A program made the position numbers and the translations under genes. The notes under the pieces were generated by a model that made no database searches, was not told where the DNA came from, and saw only the letters and a program-made list of their open reading frames with translations. From Zingiber officinale (Eukaryota; Streptophyta; Magnoliopsida; Zingiberales; Zingiberaceae), in NCBI RefSeq assembly GCF_018446385.1, contig NC_055987.1, positions 6,595,705 to 6,659,704 on the forward strand: a stretch of DNA of 64,000 nucleotides. The letters run 5' to 3'. This document shows positions 10,619-22,395 of this stretch, piece by piece; the stretch's first letter is position 1, and each line of letters begins with the position of its first letter.

Positions 10619-13191
10619 TATTACAAGCCTCCTCCCAAATCTAGTTGAAAAAGGCTCAAGTCCGACTAACTAAACTCAGCTCTAGTTTACTCGTTCCACC
10701 ATGACGTTCTTAAATGTTGCATCTTTTCCTAGCTCCTTGGCTATGCAACCTGATTAATTACCCAATCAACCTTGGGAGAAGAGCCTCATAAACGCCTTGA
10801 GGTCGTATCTTTCCACCTTCCTCTTTAAAAGGACTGAGTCCCCCTGCATCATTGTACTTTTCTGACTGACTTCTTCTGACCATGGAATCCACCCCTAACT
10901 CTGATGAGGTGTTATCTCTACGCCAACAATTGGCCACCTCGGGCTTAACCCCAGGCAGCTCCTCAGGGGACCAGGCGAAGACATCTCTATTGCGAGTCAA
11001 GTATTGGACCAGGTCCATCTTGACCTGAATAGGCAAGTTACTTGATATGCGGGTGAGGCTATTCGGGCGATCAGGATAAAGTTGTACCTCCTCCCAAGGG
11101 ATGGGCTCCTCTGTTACAGGCAATGACTCCTCTTGAATGACGGGGATCTCGCCATCCTAGGTTCACTGAGCCTTGCGAGCATCCACCTTCACCATGTCAA
11201 TGTAACACCCATGAGAGACTAGTTGCTCACCCCTAACTTCTCCGACTTGGTCTCCCACAGGAAATTTGATCTTCTAATGAAAAGTAGAGATCGCCGCCCA
11301 GAACTTGTGTAGTGTCGGTCTTCCTAAGATGACGTTGTATGAGGACGGCGAATCCACCACTATGAAGGTGCTCCTCCTCGTCCTCACCAAGGGCTCACTA
11401 CCTAAAGATATGGCTAGCTTGATTTGGCTCATGGGTCGTACTTCATTGTCGGTGAAGCCATACAATGAAGTAGCCACGGGCTAGAGTTCACTGGCCTCGA
11501 TTTGCATGCTTTCAAATGCGCTATTGAACAACACGTTGATAGAGCTTCCGGTATCCATGAAAACTCTGGCCACGCGACTGTTGGCGATAACATCCTTGAT
11601 TATCATGGCATCGTCATGTGGAAGCTCTAACCCCTCCAGGTCTTGGGGCCCAAAACTGATGACGGGTCCTGCAGGTTGCTCCTTGCTGCACCCTACTGCG
11701 TGTATTTCCAGGTGCCGCTCATGAGACTTCTGAGCCCTAGCGAAGTCTCCATTGGTGGGCCCTCCTGAGATCATATCGGTCTCACGAATAGTCGTGTTTC
11801 CCCTGTTTTCCTCTTCTTAAGTCTCCCCGAGCTTCTGGTTGAGATCGGGCTGTTGATTTCCTTGCCCCACATTGTCGAGCTGGGGTCTACCAGGCTGACA
11901 TGCTCCGGCCTGTTAGTTGGCCAGTATCCTCTGCTGAGTCTCGGACGCGATCTCATGTGGAGGTAGGCCCAACACAGCTGCGCGTCGATTGTCTTTGGCG
12001 AATTGGAAGCAATCACTTGTGGCATGGGTGTGGGACCGATGGTAAGTGCAATAGCTCGACCCTCATGGTCTAGATCTTGGGGGCTTGAACCGCTGCCACA
12101 CGTTGTGCTGGCCTGGGATCCTGACAGGGAGCGAAGGGCGGTCAGGCATCCTGGGCGTGCGGAAGAGGTTGAGCTAGTGGTTGGGGTGACCTCTTCTCTA
12201 GCTTGTTGGTGGGAGTAGGTGCCTTGTCTGCTTTGCGTCGAACAGCTTGAGCCTCTTTCACATTGATATAGCTGGCTGCCTTCCTGAACATCCCGTCGAA
12301 GTTCTTCAAAGGGTCTCAAATGAGATCTCAGAAGAACTCCCCCTCTACTAGTCCATGAGAGAAGACGCTCATCTGTATTTTAGAGGTGGCAAATGAGACG
12401 TCCCAAGCCACCTGGTTGAAGCACTTGATATAACTTCACAAGGGCTCGGTCAGCTCCTGCTTAAGAGTGAAAAGACAGTGGTCTGTCTTCTAGTACTTCT
12501 TGTTGCTGGCAAAGTGATGCAAGAAAACAGTTTTGAAATCATGAAAATAGGTGATGGAACCATTCGACAATCCATCAAACTATTTCTGTGCCTAGCCAGA
12601 TAGAGTATTCAGAAACACTCGACACTTAATTGCATCGTTGTATTGATGTAACAACGTCGCATTCCAGAACTTGCGGAGATGGTCTTCCAGATCCTTACTA
12701 TCATCGTACTCTTCAATGGTCGGGGACTTGTACCCCTTCGGTAGTTTCTCCTCTAGTACCCTTAAAGAGAAGGGCATCTGTTCATCAGGTTCCCCTCGGG
12801 GCTCCTCCCGGAGGACTATAGCCTTTCCCTTCTATGAGTCCCTGGGCGGGAAGCTTTCCGCCATAGAGGCATGTGGTTGCTCTTCCTTGTTATGATAGTC
12901 CGGGCCCTTATGGTAGTAGTCCGGGACTGGTTCCCGGTAGAAGGCCGGGGGGGGGATTCCTCGGGTTGCTTCCTCTTTGACCCCCTTTCTAAGACGTGAG
13001 TCAAGTCTTTAGAAACTGTCGGCATCTTGTATGGTCTCAAGGCAGTGGCCTGTTTGTCGGAAGTCACTCATCTCTTAGTTTCCTTGAACAACTCGTACTC
13101 CCTTGCCGTTATGGTCACGTTGATTTGTCCAGTCTCCTCTATCTTCACGCTCCAGAACAAGTGAAGAAAGTTCCCACAGACGGTGTCAAAT

Positions 13192-14193
13192 TGATCCTGT
13201 CCGGAATCTGAGTCGGATGAAGGACGAATGAGCTGTTGTGGATGTTGACGGAGGGGCGACTGAGACGCCTTTCTCGTATACGCTTCCAAAAATGGACTCC
13301 CACGTGGTGTTGACGGAAGACGATGACTGAGCCAGTGGTACCTGAGTTCCGCGCACACTCAGACAAGTACACAGACGTTAGAGGCCAGAAATCAGGAAAA
13401 AAGTCCCCGGAGCAGGCCCTCTGACGCTCAAGTCAGGTACTTTTTCCCCAGAAAACAGTGTATGAAGAAGAAAGAAAGTAGAAGATAAGTACGAATGTGC
13501 GAGAGAGTATACCTGCATGAGGGACATGCCCTCTCTTTTTATACGACAGTGCGTACCTTCTAGAGTCTGACCGATGTCAGAGAATGTTGGGTATCAGGAC
13601 TTGTTGGGCAGTGAAGGACACGTGGCATTCTCTTATAGCCTGAAGGAAGGTTCCACTCGTAGGTAACTACAGACCGTGGGAATATTCCTTAACACTTAGC
13701 AGTTATTCTCTGACAAGCGGTTACGATTCCCTGACCTTGTTGTCCTGTAGCGCTTTCTGTCCCGACCGAGAAGGAATAGGACAACCCTGGATGATCAGTC
13801 GGGTATAACGCCTGGCCTAGACCTTGGGGGCCGAGGCCGTGGAAAGATAGTCCCATCGCTAATCGGGAGTTAGCTGACCGGAAGTTTTAGCTTACTGAGA
13901 GCACCGGGCTTAAGTACCACCAGGCCGTGAAAGTCTAACCCATCAAATCCTGGTCAGGTGTCCTCCGACTGTCTTTCCAGGTGTCTCAGATCTAGAGTCC
14001 CGGTCTGTGGGAACTCGGTCGGGAATCAGCTGGCTGACGTCATTCCCCGATCTTGCTTCCTCTTTCCATACCTGTTGATTGTCACGCCCCCTTGACTTCT
14101 GACTACCACATCTCTTTGACTTCTGGCTGCCACGTCCCCTTCACTTCTGACTGTCCCATCCCTTATCAGACCCCTCTATCATACACCGTATCA
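13192..14193 (-). repeat. Gypsy 5' LTR
   Basis: Right member of the pair. It is preceded on the plus strand by the leader/primer-binding region. It shares the GACGCCTTTCTCGTATACG segment and the repeated CTTGACTTCTGACTG units near its end with the left LTR. Confidence 0.8.
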
Positions 14194-16699
14194 TATGCCA
14201 AATATAATATATCTCAATTAATTAAAACCAACTTAAAAATTATTTCTATTATTATCATTAATAACCAACACGAGAAATCATCACGGGAAATTAATGATCA
14301 TTTATAACCAACATTCTCCAACAAATTCTACTAATTAAATCTGTTTCTCTCTCTCTCTGCAGTGTATCGAATCAGCCTGATCACATATTTTAAGTGTGGT
14401 TCTTAATTTTTAATGGATTTTGAAACTGATTTTTACATGTTTTTTTTTTAATTTGAAAAAATTTGAAAAACAAGTCATGAACCAAATAAGACGTAGGTGG
14501 CTCATGTTTGTGGCGTTAAAAGTTTTGAGTTATTATGAGGACTCGTTCAAAGGGAAGAAAAGAAATAATTAGTTGGTGTGTGGTCTTTGACCAATGTTTA
14601 AAATCTGGCTATATAGTGCTCCCTTTTGTCGTTGGATCCTTTAAGATAGATTGTGAAGCTTGGTTCAAGTCAACTTAGTGTCATGTATATCTCATCATTT
14701 TGTAAGATCACAAATGAAGCCTCGAAGGCCAAGTGAAAGAGCAATTTTAATAATTGATGGCAATTGTTTCATTTAAGGCTACAACAGAAATGTTTAAGTT
14801 GCCCCCGGGACTTAATGTCATCGTTAAGCTTTTTCATAGATTAGTGATTTTGAAATTCAACGTGATTACCTGACTCAGCTCAGATTTTTTGGACCATTTT
14901 TTATAGTCTAGAGAATGATCCTTTGATATGGATTGATGGAAATAAATGGTCACATCTATTTTATGAATGAGGATCATTCATTTCACTAATCCATACTAAG
15001 AGATCATTTCTCGGTCCAGAGGATCTGCCATCTACCTGACTGATTAATTGAATAACTAGATTATATAAAAAAATTTGAATGAGCAACGAACTGTTACTTT
15101 TTTATTATTGTTTTCTACTTTTTGATTCAGCCACAAAATACATTGTCTAGAAATTTTGTCATGAAAAATCATTTGTAAATTGTAATTATGAATTTTATCA
15201 TCGTTAAATTTGAGTTTGTGTTCTTGAGAAAGGGGATGGTGCTACTTTGGCTAACCGCCATGATTCCCGGAGCTCAGCCACCCGCTTGCAGTGCCGGTAG
15301 CCATTGCCTCGGCGCCACCTCCTCGCAGCTCGCCCTCCTCCTCGGCGCGTTCGCATTCATGGCCATAGGCACCGGCGGCGTCCGTCCCTGTTCCCTCGCC
15401 TTTGGCGCTGACCAGTTCGACCGCCGCAAATCCCAACCCCATGCCGACAACGTCCGCGTCCTCCAGACTTTCTTTAGCTGGTACTACGTCTCCGTCGGTG
15501 TCTCCCTCGTCCTCGCGACCACCGTCATCATCTATATCCAAGACCATGGGGGCTGGCGCATCGGCTTAGGCGTCCCCGTCGCGCTCATGGTCGTCTCCAC
15601 CCTTTTCTTCCTCCTCGGCTCCGCCATGTACATCAAGGTGAAGCCCAACAAGAGCGTCCTCTCCGGCCTCGCTCAGGTCGCTGTGGTAGCGATCAAGAAC
15701 CGCAACATCATCCTCCCCCCCAACTCCTCCGACTCGTGGTACCACAAGAAGAAGGGCTCCAAGCTCACGGTGCCTTCCAAGAGCTTGAGATTCCTGAACA
15801 AAGCTTGCGTCATCCGAATCCCCGAGAAGGACCTCAACCCCGACGGCACTGCGGCTGACCCGTGGCGGCTGTGCACGGTGGAGCAGGTGGAGGTGCTAAA
15901 GGCGGTGGTCCGGGTGCTTCCCATCTGGTCCACCGGCATCATGGTGGCTATCATCATCAGCCAGAGCTTCCCGGTGCTGCAGGCATCGACCATGGACCGC
16001 CACCTAGGCCCCCACTTCCAGATCCCACCCGGCTCCGTGGTCGTCTTCTCCATCGTCACCCTCTCGCTGTGGGTTGCCATTTACGACCGCCTCCTCGTGG
16101 CTCCTCTCGCGCGGCTCACCGGGCGGCCGCGCGGCCTGGGGCTGAAACAAAGGATGGGCTTCGGGCTGGTGCTCTTGAGCATCGCCACCGTCGTCATGGC
16201 CATCACAGAGCACATCCGTCGGCGAAGGGCGATCGATCAGGGACTGATGGACAAAGGAATAGTGCACATGTCGGCGATGTGGCTGATACCGCAGTACTGC
16301 CTGACGGGATTGGCGGAGGCGTTCAACGCCATCGGACAAATCGAGTTCTACTATTCGGAGTTCCCTCGCAGCATGACAAGCGTAGGGTTGTCGCTGCTGT
16401 CGCTGACGAGTGGGATGGGGAGCTTGGTGGGGGCGGTGATCGTGGCAGTGGTGGACAAGGTGACGGAGACGAACGGGAGCGTGAGTTGGCTGGACAGGAA
16501 CTTGAACAAGGGGCGATACGATTACTACTACTGGATGCTGGCGGCGATGTCGGTGGCCAATGTGTTCTACTTCATGCTCTGTAGTCAGATCTATGGGGAG
16601 GAAGGGAAGAGTAAGGTTTGGGAGGAAGAAGAAGAGGAGAAGAAGAAGGAGATGGAAGAAGAGCAGCAAGCGAGCACAGAGTTGTCGATGATGCCTTGA

Positions 16700-16804
16700 T
16701 CAACAAAAAAAATAAAATAATAATATATATATAGATGATATGCTAGGCGCTTACTGCACGACCATAGGGACGCTATGGTCATGCAGATATGGGATTACCA
16801 GTTT
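16700..16804. other. NPF copy 1 3' flank with a short hairpin
   Basis: Downstream flank of the NPF stop codon. It holds a perfect 8-bp stem (GACCATAG 16760-16767, CTATGGTC 16773-16780) with a 5-base loop, extended imperfectly by TGCA on both sides. It may belong to the edge of the fold-back element. No function is assigned. Confidence 0.3.
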
Positions 16805-17360
16805 GATTTTTTTATAAAAAAATAATTCTTTTATTTTCTCTTCTCTTCTGCCATATATTGAAATTGACGGTGAGAGAAATTTCTCTTGCCGCATTCTCTC
16901 GCTCTCACTCTCGCTCTTGCTCTCGCCTCTTCCTTCGTCGCCATCTTCCTTTGCACTTGTTAGGCAAGTAAAAGCAAAGACGCTGCAAACTACTTGGACA
17001 ACTTACAGTTGCATGCTTGTTCTCAGGCTAACTGGAAGCTCGAGAAACTGCCACCGAACACATACCTTATGCCAATTTTCTTACCACCCCCTCTCCATTC
17101 TCGATCGTAAGTTTTTCTCCATTCCACTGTCTGGTTTTCAGCTTGTTCAATAATATATCCAACAATGTACAAACCCTAACTGATTTCTTACCGGCTTTTG
17201 CCTATATAATTTGCAAGGAATTGCCCAATCATCAATTCCCACATTTCATAACCAATGATAATTCGTTTCATTTTAATTTGTAATTCTCGACTGTGATCCT
17301 AATATATATTAGAAGGATTTATGCTACAATGTACAAGGTCGACACCTGTTACAACGCCTG
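16805..17360 (+). repeat. left terminal inverted repeat of fold-back element
   Basis: Matches the reverse complement of about 22400-22950, with small insertions and deletions. Strongest shared block: TATATAATTTGCA, CATTTCATAACCA, TAATTC, CCTAATATATATTAGAAGGA, then ATTTATGCTACAA (about 17200-17330). Confidence 0.75.
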
Positions 17361-17400
17361 CAACCACTTCCTACATATGTTCTCTTTATTGGATGTATAG

Positions 17401-19176
17401 CTGCTACAACATTGTAGCAGCTACTTGGAATGTTAACTGCTACAACGGTGTAGCAGCTACTTCGACGACTAGATGCTACAACGTTGTAACAGCTACTTGG
17501 AATGTTAACTTCTACAACAGTGTAGCAGCTACTTCGAAAGCTAGCTGCTATAATATTATAGCAGCTACTTTGATAGATAACTGCTACAACGATGTAACAG
17601 TTACTTCGACGGCTAGCTGCTACAACGTTGTAGCAGATACTTCGAATGTTAACTGCTACAGTAGTGTAGTAGCTATTTCGATGACTAGCTGCTACAATGT
17701 TGTTGCAACTATTTTGACAGGTAACTACTGTAAGACCGTTAGATTCGATAGAGGGGGGGTGAATATCGATTCGAAAATCTCGAGTTAAAACGCAGCGGAA
17801 AAGTAAGGAAGTAAAGAAATGAACACGGTTGATTTTTACTTCGTTCGGAGCCTGTGACGACTCCTACTCGAAGGCCCGTACTCCTTGAGTACCTTCGTTG
17901 GGCAATTCACTAGCAATTCGGATAATTACAATTTACGTACAAATATTGCTAATGAAAAGAAAGAAAACAAAGCTAACCGACAAACAATGAATTAAAAGGA
18001 GAGCCGGAGTGAGTCGTCGGAGCTTTGTGAACGTTGTTGGGCCGAGCGGCGAGTGATTGGACTCGAGTTCTCGGCGATGTGTTGAAGCTCTGCACAGGGC
18101 TTCTTTATATCTTGCTCCGGGCGCTGGGTGTGACGTAACACTCCCAACCTGCTCAAGTGTCAGCGTCGTCACAGGATAAATTTGCCTCAGGCGCTGGATC
18201 CCTTCAGGGCCGGACTTCCGGCCCGGGCCATTCAGGCGACCTTCCCTACCAAAGCGGTGTTAGTCCGAGACAAATAAACCCTGCAGCACAGTTTGTTAGC
18301 ACATTTTTACAGATCGCTAAGTAATAAAATTAGCATCAAGAGTATGACTTAGATTCCGTCCACAAGAGAATGAATTAGTCACGATCTCGACTTAGATATC
18401 GAAATGGATCTAAGCCGGATCGGCGCCTAATGTTCCTTCAAGGCAGCGTCCTCATGATCCTCCCCTCGGTGACTTACCTTGCCAGACGTCCGGTCGCCCG
18501 TCGACCGTCGGACTTCTTGCCAAGCGTCCGGTCAGCCCGTCGACCCGCTTGGACTTCTCGCCAGCTATCCGGTCAGCCCGTCGACCTAGCTGGACTTCTC
18601 GCCAAGCGTCCGGTCAGCCCGTCGACCCGCTTGGACTTCTCGCCAGCTATCCGGTCAGCCCGTCGACCTAGCTGGACTTTTCCTGCACACTTGATCAAAG
18701 TGTCAGACAACAACACAACTAACTTAACCTATTTGTCATTCATCAAAACCTGGGTTAGACCGTTAGTGCTACCCGCACCAACAATTACTACAATGGTGTA
18801 ACAACTATTTCGAAGGCTTGCTGCTATAATGTTGTAATAGTTAATTAGAATGTTAACTGCTACAATGGTGTAGTAGTAACTTCGATAGCTAGCTGCTACA
18901 GCGTTGTAACAGCTACTTCGACGGGTAGCTGCTACAACGTTGCAGCAGCTACTTCGACGGATAGCTACTACAACGTTGTAGCAGTTACTTAGAATGTTAA
19001 CTGCTGCAACAGTGTAGCAACTACTTCGAATGTTAACTGCTATAACAGTATAGCAGTTACTTTGACAGCTAGCTGCTACAACGTTATAGCAGCTACTTCG
19101 ACAGGTAATTGCTATAATAGTGTAGCAGCTGCGTCGATAGCTAGTTGCTATAACGTTGTAACAGCTACTTCAACGA
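17401..19176 (+). repeat. 36-bp palindromic minisatellite, left array
   Basis: About 20 units of 36 bp, interrupted by a solo LTR (17729-18783). The core is CTGCTACAACGTTGTAGCAG, a perfect 20-bp palindrome in the best units. The 16-bp spacer alternates between a CTACTTCGACGGCTAG type and a CTACTTGGAATGTTAA type, giving a 72-bp higher-order unit. Because 36 is divisible by three, some frames stay open by chance; they are not genes. Confidence 0.9.
17729..18783 (-). repeat. Copia solo LTR inside the minisatellite
   Basis: TGTAAGACC...CACCAACA ends, 1055 bp, with flanking 5-mers ACTAC and ATTAC (one mismatch). Removing it restores the 36-bp repeat phase. It is related to the LTRs at 34264 and 39834: shared ACGACTCCTACTCGAAGGCC stretch and 41-bp hairpin units (18482-18675). 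A TATA-like TTTATA (minus strand) near 18104 and GGCGCTG motifs (18116-18200) follow the same layout. A solo LTR implies recombination between the two LTRs of a former full element. Confidence 0.85.
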
Positions 19177-20160
19177 TCTACGGCCCAAATAAATGAGCTT
19201 CCATTTATCAACTCCATATGTCGGTCGTTTATATGTAGTGATGATAAAAATGCCTTGAAGTGAGGGTAATTACTTTTCCAATGCACTTTCTTACGATATG
19301 CACGGAAAGCAGAGGTTCTCTGGCTTGCCATTTAATTTTGTCAAATAAATACATCATATCTTAGTGATACTCATTTGGCTTCATTATAATGTTGTTAGTT
19401 TTCAACCATAATATGATACATTACACTGTTATTTTTTAACCATAATATGATACATTATAATGTCTATAATTTTTCCTAGCTATTATAATATGATTAGTAG
19501 CTGCTACAACATGACTACTTATCACGTTGTAATAGTTAGGGTCAAGTATTTGCTATAATAATGAGAAAACCAATATGGGCTATAGGGTTTAACCACATTG
19601 TATCAATCATTAGGGTTTAACTATATTGTAGCACCTGCTGTTGCGTAGCTGCTACAACAAAGATAATTTTTTTTAAACCCTCTATTCCCTGAAAGTAAAT
19701 CTTTAATCCAAAGACCTATAATCATTAAATACCATTGTCGCAACTAGGAGATGAATCAAAATCCTAAAAATTCAAACCCCTAAATAAAACGAGAAGAATC
19801 AAAACTTTAAAACCTAACACAATACTTATGATGGAGGCGAAGGTTTAGATGAGAAACAAGTCGTCGTGGTGAGATTGATTGACGAAGACACCGTGGAGTA
19901 CCAATCTACTATCAATGAAATTCTTTCGGAATATTTGTCACACGACTAGTTTAGGGGTTAAAACTTTGGCCGATGAGGGCAAAAATTAATTGCACAATAT
20001 ATTTTCACTTTCTCCGCCCGTGCATGATAATAGATATTAAGATTAGAGGTATTTACAACTTATATTGAAAAAACTTACCATTGAAAGGTTTGTGGGAAAT
20101 AATGTTTGCCAAGTTTCCTGCAACCTATATAACAAAAAATAGGTAAGAAATATTTGTTTG
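19177..20160. other. central spacer of the fold-back element
   Basis: About 1 kb without repeats of the 36-bp family except scattered half-units (about 19500 and 19625-19660). It holds a short direct repeat of CCATAATATGATACATTA (about 19405-19455). I see no gene and no transposase motif. Confidence 0.5.
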
Positions 20161-22395
20161 GAGTGTCAAAGTAGTTGCTATAACATGTAGCAACTATTGT
20201 AGGGTAGCTGCTATAACGTGGAGCAGCTATTGAAGAGTAGCTGCTACATTGTGTAACAGCTACTGTCAGATAGCTGGTACAAGGTGTTACAGTTACCCGA
20301 TTGAAAGCTGATATATGTTGTAGCTGTTACAACTTAAATCATAAAAAATTAAAACCCTAAACCCTAAATATAAATGTCTACTACCTACTTAGTATAGTAT
20401 CATCTAAGTAGCTACTTTGAAACTACCATCAAATGGTTTGTGGAAAATGATGTTTGGCAAGTTTTCTGCAAATTTTATAACAAAAAAATTGTAAGAAAAG
20501 GTTGTTTGGAGTGTAGAGATAGTTGATACAATGTTGTGGCACCCACACTGTGGAGGTTGTTGCTACAACGTTGTAGCAGCTAACCGTTGAATTAACTACT
20601 ACAATGTTGTAGTAGCTATTATTCCAAGTAGCTGCTATAATATTGTAGCAGCTAACCGTCGAATTAGCTACTACAATGTTGTAGCAGCTAATATTCCAAG
20701 TAACTGCTACAACATTGTAGCAACTACAACATTGTAGCAGCTAGTTATGGAATTAATTAACAATTTAACACCTGAGACTTCCAATAAAGATAATCACATA
20801 TAAATGGTATATAATAGGAATAGAGGAGAGGAATTACAATTTAAAATGAAATAACTTACCAAGTAGCTACTACACATTGTAATACCTACTTGGACAATTA
20901 GTTGCTACAAGGTCTAACAACTACTTGGACAGTTAACTGCTACACCTTGTAGCAGTTAACTGTCCAAGTAGCAGCTACAGCGTTGTAGCAGTTAACATTC
21001 CAAGTAACTGCTACAACGTTGTAGCAGCTAGTTATGGAATTAATTAACAATTTAACACTAGAGACGTCCAATAAAGATAATTACGTATAAATGGTATATA
21101 ATAGGAATAGAGGATAGGGAATTACAACTTAAAATAAAACGACTTACCAAGTAGCAGCTAGCTATAGACAGCTAACTGCTACAACACTATAGTAGCTAGC
21201 ATTCCAAGTAACTGCTACAATGTTGTAGCAGCTAGCTGTGGAATTAATTAACTGTAACGACCCAGCCCTTTGGCCTCTTCGGCGGCCCTTGTGGCGGCCC
21301 AACTGGCGGCCCTTATGTCGTCGGCCCATTTGGCGACCTCTCATGTCGTCGACCGACGACCTTTGGCCGTGTCGTTACTCACTAGGACTTTCCACCCCTG
21401 GCAGTAGATTTTTGCCTCCCGAGTTGAACCGAAGCAAGTGTTTATTCAAGGCAAAGAGTGGACGATTTCTCGGGTACATCGTGACTGAGGGGTGAATAGA
21501 GGGAAATCTGAGTAAAGTGAAGGCGCTGCGGGATATGCCCCCGCCCCACAACTTAAAGGAGGCCCAACAGCTGACCGGACGGATCACTGCATAGTCAAGG
21601 TTCATCTCCAAATCGTCCAATCGGAGTCACCCATTCTTCAAGATACTCCGCCATGTGATAAAATTCTAATGGGACGCGAAATGTGACAAGGCGCTGAAGG
21701 AACTTAAGAAATACTTTACCTCCCTACCTGTACTGCAAAGCCCATTGTCGGCGAGCCACTCTGACTCGTTTGTCGACCCTCTCATGTCATCGGCCCATTT
21801 GGCGACCTCGTCGGCGACGTCGTTACTTTTCACTGGCGATGGATTTTGCCTTTCAGTTCGAACTCAATAGTGAGATCATCTCAGGTTGGGATTCGTAAAC
21901 TCTACTACTTAGCCTGGAGGTCTAGAGTTCGAATCCTGGGGAAGGCAAAAATCCACTGCCAGGGGTGGAAAGTCCTAGTGAGTAACGACACGACCAAAGG
22001 GTCGTCGGTCGACGACATAAGAGGTCGCCAAATGGGCCGATGACATAAGGGCCGACGGTCGACGACTTGAGAGGTCGCCAAATGGGCCGCCAAATGGGCC
22101 AAGAGGGTCGGGTCGTTACATTAACAGTTTAACACCTGAGACGTCTAATAAAGATAATCACGTATAAATGGTATAGAATAGGAATAGAGAAGAGGGAATT
22201 ACAGCTTAAAATGAAACGACTTACCAAATAGTTGTTATACATTGTAACAACTACTTGGATAGTTAGCTTCTATAAGGTGTAGCAACTATTTGGACAATTG
22301 ACTGCTACAAAGTGTAGCAGTTAATTGTCGAAGTAGCTGCTACAACGTGTAACAGCTAACTGTCCAAGTGGCTGCACCGTGTGTAGCAGGCGTCG
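20161..22395 (-). repeat. 36-bp palindromic minisatellite, right array, with ~290-bp duplications
   Basis: Same 20-bp palindromic core, but the spacers are the reverse complements of those on the left (CTAACCGTCGAATTAG and CTAATATTCCAAGTAA types), proving inverted orientation. A ~130-bp AT-rich block (GAATTAATTAACAATTTAAC...GGTATATAATAGGAATAGAG) recurs at about 20750, 21030 and, split by an insert, 21241/22121. The right arm therefore grew by direct duplication. Confidence 0.85.
21248..22125. mobile_element. 868-bp inverted-repeat insert carrying a Gypsy pol piece
   Basis: Element 21253-22120 has ends TGTAACGACC / GGTCGTTACA and a 5-bp target duplication TTAAC (21248-21252, 22121-22125). Sister copies of the host repeat at 20755 and 21035 show the empty site. 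Arms of ~170-190 bp are inverted (21253-21419 against about 21935-22120), and a further partial left-arm copy lies near 21775-21870. The middle (about 21420-21775) resembles the RT/RNase H region of a Tat-like Gypsy element (GRFLGYIVTEG, PPPHNLKEAQQLTGRITA); it is a broken fossil. TG/CA ends with a 5-bp duplication point to integrase-type insertion, although the arms are inverted and not direct. Confidence 0.75.

Larger units (their letters stand above)
9620..14193 (-). mobile_element. Gypsy (Tat-like) LTR element in NPF intron 2
   Basis: Minus-strand Ty3/Gypsy fossil with two LTRs: 9620-10618 and 13192-14193 (about 1.0 kb each, TGATCC...ATCA). The leader next to the right LTR reads TTTGACACCGTCTGTGGGAA on the element strand, typical of Tat/Athila-type elements. 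Internal parts in element order: gag (12592-12777 and neighbours), aspartic protease region (11274-11774, DTGSS motif) and the N-terminal edge of reverse transcriptase (10758-11123, DVFAWSPEELPGV motif). The rest of RT, RNase H and integrase are missing, so it is broken. The LTRs look about 88% identical, suggesting several million years. Flanking 5-mers (TGTGT, TATGC) do not match well, so the target duplication has decayed. Confidence 0.85.
8861..16699 (+). pseudogene. NRT1/PTR family (NPF1-type) transporter, copy 1, frameshifted
   Basis: Three exons: 8861-8960, 9049-9265 and 15233-16699, with intact GT-AG borders (donor GTGAGT after exon 2). It would encode a proton-coupled 12-helix transporter of the NRT1/PTR family, whose members move nitrate, peptides, glucosides or hormones. 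The nearest family by memory is NPF1 (Arabidopsis NPF1.1/1.2); the substrate is unknown. The NEVLEK segment carries the ExxEK motif of helix 1. Compared with copy 2, one C is missing after 9107, giving an in-frame TGA at 9108-9110 soon after that motif. Exon 3 stays fully open (489 codons). Intron 2 is 5967 bp because of a Gypsy insertion, versus 1062 bp in copy 2. A downstream in-frame ATG at 9125 could restart translation but would lose helix 1. I call it a pseudogene at the protein level; transcription is unknown. Confidence 0.88.

Noticed and set aside
17321-17788. 155-residue frame with repeated CYNVVAAT-like motifs
   Set aside because: Produced by the 36-bp minisatellite, whose unit length is a multiple of three; it is not a protein gene.
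17401-19176. CRISPR-like array
   Set aside because: Plant nuclear DNA, no unique spacers, and repeats follow each other directly with alternating short spacers; it is a minisatellite.
21915-21945. tRNA-like B box (GAGTTCGAATCCTG) suggesting a tRNA gene
   Set aside because: No matching A box at proper spacing or cloverleaf; the motif is in both inverted arms of the insert at 21253-22120.
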